Positions 59,001-64,000 of a DNA stretch of 64,000 nucleotides are shown piece after piece. A model generated the notes under the pieces. It had not been told where the DNA came from, did not search any database, and worked only from the letters and a program-made list of their open reading frames with translations. Position 1 is the stretch's first letter. Each line of letters starts with the position of its first letter. This DNA is from Calonectria ilicicola (Eukaryota; Ascomycota; Sordariomycetes; Hypocreales; Nectriaceae), in contig CP085833.1 in assembly GCA_020809705.1 (NCBI GenBank), forward strand, positions 2,976,001 to 3,040,000, written 5' to 3'. Position numbers and translations under genes: made by a program.

Positions 59001-62000
59001 TGAAAAGACCCGCTAAAAGGAAGTTGCCGAGGGCTTCATCAAAAACTGCATCATGCTCGGTGGCGTGATCCAAAGCATGCTCGTAATGTTGAATTGCGGG
59101 ACCATGGTTACCAGAAAGCTCTTCAACCTGCGCCTGGAGGAGCTTCGACCACGCGAGGTAGTTCACTTCAGAGACTACACACCAATCATCAATCATTTTG
59201 ATGAAACTGCGCAATTCCTTAATGACCTCTTGAATCTCAACAGTCAAGTCTCCTGCGGGAGGAGTTTGAGGAACTTGCATCCTCTGAAGCAATTGACCAG
59301 CCCGCGCCAATCCGTAGAAAAGGAGGACCAGCCTACTATTGCGAACGGACCAAAGCATACCAATCTCTTGGGCTGCGGGTTTCCCAATCTCCACAGCTCG
59401 GTCATAATGGCCGTAGAGGAATAGGGCGACGATTTCGAAGCTCTCATAGAATATGATGGACCGGTTGCTTTCGGTCTTGCAACCAAGAAGCCAGTTCTTG
59501 TATGCGAGGGAATTGTGTGCTTCATCCGACATGACATTTTCCCCATCTTGAACTCGAGTTTTACCCTGAAGAGCACGAGAAAGTTGTCTGACCGCGATAA
59601 GAACCGATCCCCCTCTGGAGTCAAAGTACCAATTAGGGATTTCTTCGCAGCCGTACTGACAAAAACCTTCAAGGTCTGCCATATTTTCGTTGTTGAAAAA
59701 CTTGAAGGCTGCGGACACCGCATAACTAAGGATAGTTGATATCCGATCCCCGGCAGAGGAGGCGCATTCTACAGCATCTTCCATTTGTGCCATAATCATG
59801 GGCATAGTCAAGTGAACATGTCCAACGCACATTGGATAGAGCATTAGACCGCGGGCTAAAGAGAATGAATCCCGGGATTGAAACAGTAACTCTTGAGACA
59901 TGTCACCCAACTCCACGGCGAATTGTGTCATCTTGAAGCGGGAAAGGGCAATCATAGAAAAGTACAAAAATGCCATGCCAGATTGAGGATATGTGCCCTT
60001 GGTGAGATGCATCTCCATCATCATGAGACTGAGGTGATAGTATCGAAGATTGTCACTCCACCATGCTGCGCTGATAGTCTCTGAAAGAACAGCACCGATG
60101 GAATCAATGCTGGGATCTTCCGATGGCTTGTCGGTTACAATGTCCGAGCGCTCCATGGTTTGGATCTGGACAGATAGCTGTTCAAACCTTTCGTCACACT
60201 TTTCTATGGTTGGGTTATCATCGATAGTGACGCCAAGGGAGATCAAACAATCTTTCAGAGATCTTGAAGCAGATTCCGAGTCACCGTTTTGGCAGAAAAT
60301 CCTTGACCGGAGGACATATGCTGGTGCTTTGTCGAACGGAGTTTTGGCATTATCGAAGATGATATCAAGTACCTCGTTAGCACCTGAATAATGTCCCATA
60401 AACAAATAACATTCAGCGGCGCGAAGGTACAGTTCCATGGTCTCATCGTACGATGCATCTTCCGACTCGTCCGTCCAAGGATTTATTTGCAGCAAGGAGA
60501 CAGCGGTGTTGTAGAATTTGGCCGCAGTTGGCCGAGCGCTGTTTTCAATGGCTGCTTGGGCTCGATCTGCCAATAGTTTACGGTAATGATGGCGGTTTGG
60601 GACACGCCGCTTGATGATATCAACGGCCTCGCAAACGTGTGAAGCGGTACTATTTTGCTGCCTTGCATCAGTAGCGTAGTATTTGTTAAGGGTTTGCGCA
60701 ATAATAAAGTGCATTTTTCGGGAGTTGCACTCCTTCAATGCAGCCGACGCGTGAATATAGCGATCATGGGCAAACCGAAAGCGGTCTTCAGTTTCGCTTG
60801 GTATGATGATATAAGCCTGTATGGCGGCCTGTAGACCGGCAATCGCCTCACCTTGGGAATAGTTTGTTCTCGAACCTGTGGAGCAGGATCTCCATTCCTC
60901 ATCCTCATAGTCAAACTCCCCGCTCATTAGGTGGCAAACCAACTCAAACGAGAATGAGCTACCGATGAGTGCTGCCCATGCAAGTAGTGCCCTAGAAGCG
61001 GCAGGGAGTTCTGACAGTCGATGAGTAATGAAGCCTGTGTCAAGGATATCATAATCCTTCTCTCCTTTAAATTGCTCGAAGAGTCTGTCCAAGTCGTAAT
61101 GCCACTGACTATCCAGGTATTCGTACCATATGCATCGCTTTCGATGGCACGCGCTGAGCATTTCCCGCATGTAGAATGGGTTTCCTCCAGTCTTTGACTG
61201 AATAACAAGGGCGAGAGAATGGATCTCTTCAGCAGGCCTACAAAGAGTCGTCGAAACATACTGAACAATATCACTCTCGGAGAGGGGCGAAAGAGTAATT
61301 GGCGTGACCATAGGGCTTTGTGCACGTGGAAATTCTAAAAGAAACAGTTAGCCATGCTCAGGGTCAAGGGTGCGCTGCAGATCCAACAAACCATCAGACT
61401 CGGGGGGGTGGATGATGCTCTGCATCTTCTCTGCTGAGAGCTCTTCCGGTCGGTATGTCATTATTATGACCATCTTCATTCTTGAGGAAATGACTTGTGA
61501 AATGAGTTCCAAGGATTCGTCGTCGGCAAAATGAAGATCATCAAGGCAGAAGCATATAAACTTATGTGCAGTAAAGACTCTGAGAACATCAAGAAAGATA
61601 TTCATGAGACGCACAGATTTAGTTGAAGGCCCAGAGCGCAAGAAATCTTGGGAGGATTGAGATGCAATGCTTGGATTCCGAGCAATTGGTCCCGGGGAAC
61701 TGCCTGGGGAAGAACCCCGGCGCCTAGATACGGATTTACCAACCGGCTTGGAAATGATTGATGGCTGGGACGACGAGATGGATCGCCCGATAGAGATTTC
61801 CGGCGGACCAAGCAAGAACTCGGGGAGATTCAACAAATGGTGCAGCATTGGCCATACTGGGCGAATAAATTGCTTGAGAGTCTGGTGGAACGGCGTCTCT
61901 GTATTCCTTTCGCCCCAAACCTGCTTGAACAGGGACGACAGTAACTTGAGCAAGGGTCCAAACGCTGTTTTCCTCGCAGTATCAAATTTGGCTGTTGCAC

Positions 62001-63913
62001 AATATCCTCGTCTCCTAGCTTCGGCGAGAACGCTCTGGACAAGAAAACTCTTTCCAAGACCACCCGCGCCAGCGATTGTGACAACCTCGCAATAGTCTCG
62101 GCGTCGGAACTTGGCAGAACCTAATTGCCTTGATAGGCTCGAGGCTGAGGATTCGACTACGCTATGCCGATTTTGGTCGGTACCAACGCTTTCAACGAGG
62201 CTGCGAGTCTCTATAGATATTGACTGATGCCTTTCCCACGGTCGGGCTGGGCGAGGGAAGACTGCGGACGGTGATGTTAACGGCTCGCCAGAGATGGTCT
62301 GGTTATCTGAAAAGAGAGGATGAAGGCTGCTCTTTGGTAATTTGGGATCAGAAGATACTGTTTGAGCAAAAGATCCGCTCCGGCGGTTAGTTCCATCTAA
62401 GGAGCTTGCGCCCTCGCTTGAGATATCATCAAAGGGGGCCATTTCGTTGGATAAAGCAGAACCATCAGAAAACCGGTTTGCAGAGCCCTTGGCATGGGAG
62501 TAATGACTCCGAGCAACACGCTCAATGACCTTGACTAAGTCGGCTCGCTCGCGTTGCCGGCCAATCATAATAGTTGGAAGTAGGAAGAATGATGAGACGT
62601 CGCTGGTGCCAATTTTCCATTCCTTTAATGCCAACCAATCTCCATCAGCAAGGAACTGGTGAACCTTGACCAGGTCATGGCGAAGTCCGCTTGCCGAGTG
62701 ATACCGCTCGGAAACGTTCTTGGCTGTGCATTTCTGGATAATTCTCCCTATCACATCTGGGACATCGATCCGCACTGTAGACACGTTTGGTATCCTGCGC
62801 CCTAGGACTCCCTGAACAATATCAAGCGGTGTATCTCCATCAAATACTGGTTTTTGAGTTAGAAGGGTCCAGAATAAGACACCGAGAGAATAGATGTCGG
62901 TTCGACTGTCAGGCTCTGCGGGCATTCTCCCGGTTTGCTCAGGACTGATATAAAGCAATTTGTTTTTGGCACCTAATTCTTTCGAAAGTGTCGACCAACC
63001 GGTGCTAGTAAGACCATGCTCAAAAGATCGTATTCCTGAGCCAAACGACATAACTTTAACCTTGTTCTCCTCCACATTGTAATGGAATGCGTCGCCGCGA
63101 ATCTCTCCGTGAATCATACCAAGGCTATGGTGAAGTAATTCGAGGCATTGTGCAGCACCAATGGCAAAATCGAGGAAATTTTCAAGAGATATGGGCTCTT
63201 GGAGCTGTGGCTCGTTTTTGCGACCTGACTTAAAAGTTTCCCCTACTTTCCGCGCCCTATAATACGCAGGTCCCATGTCAAGCACATTTGCTAGATAGTT
63301 GTAGCCAGGGTGTTGGTATATTGCAACTATGACAGGAGCGCGATCGCTAGGCATTGGATTGAGCCTGATAAGGTCAAGAGGCTTAACAATGTGTTCTCCA
63401 TTGGGGTCGGATGAAGCTGTAAGGCTCTTGGCGATGTGGAAGGCTCGTTCCTCGCGGAGAGCATGATAGGAAATCCTAGCAACGACACGTTCTTCTATGT
63501 ATGGTGTATCGGAGGATTGGTTGGAGGGTATCGAGGCTGGAGGTGTCGTCGCCGGCAGATCGGTACCATCACTACTAGTACCAGCAGCGTCCAGCGGGGA
63601 TGGACGCCCGGACTGGAGTTTCAGGCCAGGACTGGAGGCATTGTGTGAGGAGTTCGAAGGAGCGGAGAACGGAGACACAAATCGTGTGCCAATAACGTGC
63701 CTAAAGAGGTCAAAAGCATTAGGAATGCTAAACTACAGAGCAAGAGTAGGGATAAAACCCTGCACGCAGATATCACACTTACCAAAAGTCATATGTTGTA
63801 TGAAAGGGAGGTGTCGACTCGTCCCAAGTATAACCTGCTATCTGACGAAGGCGCTCGTAAAGTCGGGGCGGCGGATCGAGAAGGTCATCGGACACGAGGG
63901 CCGCGCCGTCCAT
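56069..63913 (-). CDS. group X-type hybrid histidine kinase (Chk1/Mak2/Mak3-like)
   Basis: Complete in four exons: 63913-63783, 63700-61392, 61334-56758 and 56707-56069, about 2551 residues starting MDGAALVSDDLL. In order: an N-terminal segment; a protein-kinase-like domain (about 100-370) with HGE (His241) where HRD is expected and SFG for DFG, so probably a pseudokinase; a STAND/AAA ATPase with Walker A GAGGLGKS (Gly588) and a Walker B-like FCLDDLH near 765; a helical region (about 840-1650); a GAF domain (about 1705-1875); a coiled coil; and HisKA with SHELRTP, phospho-acceptor His1941. HATPase_c follows (GGSGLGL near 2125), then a receiver (about 2211-2335, VAEDNP and acceptor Asp2267) and a Ser-rich tail of about 213 residues. 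Related kinases (Candida Chk1, fission yeast Mak2/Mak3) act in peroxide and stress phosphorelays; the signal here is unknown. The receiver-tail intron allows two in-frame acceptors differing by seven residues (56707 chosen, 56686 alternative). Confidence 0.95.
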
Positions 63914-64000
63914 GTTGATGCGCAAGCAGCGTCACGCCTCGTGGGGGAGGGAGTCGGCTTTGGCAGCGGGACGCGGGGGGCGCTCTAGGGCGCGGGCATT

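Noticed and set aside
1..64000. Secondary-metabolite cluster, transposon or CRISPR array
   Set aside because: No backbone synthase, transposase, reverse transcriptase, terminal repeats or spaced direct repeats were seen.

Overview
The window looks like nuclear chromosomal DNA from a filamentous ascomycete, probably a sordariomycete and perhaps Hypocreales. That placement is an inference from protein resemblance and gene style. The genes have short introns (mostly 50-100 bp, one of 166 bp) with GT..AG ends and usually a CTAAC-type branch site. Exons are GC-rich, regulatory proteins carry long Ser/Pro/Thr-rich tails, and some intergenic regions run to many kilobases of C/T- and A/T-tract sequence. 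I see no prokaryotic features, no CRISPR array, no rRNA and no intact transposon.

Layout. (1) 1-10 kb: the 3' part of an F-box/DUF7600-like gene, the chaperonin subunit CCT3, a PRKRIP1/DUF1168-type protein on the minus strand, and a histidine-phosphatase (phosphoglycerate mutase superfamily) protein. (2) 10.3-16.6 kb, minus: a 2070-residue hybrid histidine kinase with two PAS domains, a degenerate second receiver and a C-terminal receiver split by an intron. (3) 16.6-21.3 kb: no convincing gene, with one degenerate tRNA-like patch. (4) 21.3-28.0 kb: a cytochrome b561 gene (minus) diverging from an allantoicase gene (plus), then an ankyrin-DIL gene. (5) 28-34.1 kb: non-coding, ending in the probable long leader of a TBC Rab-GAP gene (34.1-37.4 kb). 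(6) 37.4-42.4 kb: non-coding, then a proline-rich gene of unknown function (42.4-44.0 kb, minus). (7) 44.0-56.1 kb: a 12-kb gene desert rich in simple repeats. (8) 56.1-63.9 kb, minus: a complete four-exon, about 2551-residue hybrid histidine kinase of the Chk1/Mak2/Mak3 type, with a pseudokinase, STAND-like ATPase, GAF, histidine kinase and receiver.

How the genes relate. There is no biosynthetic cluster; most are housekeeping or signalling genes. Two unrelated hybrid histidine kinases lie within 64 kb and could both feed the fungal phosphorelay, but no HPt protein or output regulator is present. The clearest regulatory logic is at allantoicase. Its promoter carries a CGG-N6-CCG palindrome and three GATA sites within about 210 bp of the ATG, the arrangement expected for purine-pathway (UaY/Ppr1-type) and nitrogen (AreA/NIT2-type) control.

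The most interesting points are that promoter, intron positions that would change the output of both kinases if an intron were retained, the pseudokinase and pseudoreceiver substitutions, the 12-kb desert upstream of an unrecognised proline-rich gene, and a strong G-quadruplex-type tract. I found nothing that clearly amounts to a wholly new system.
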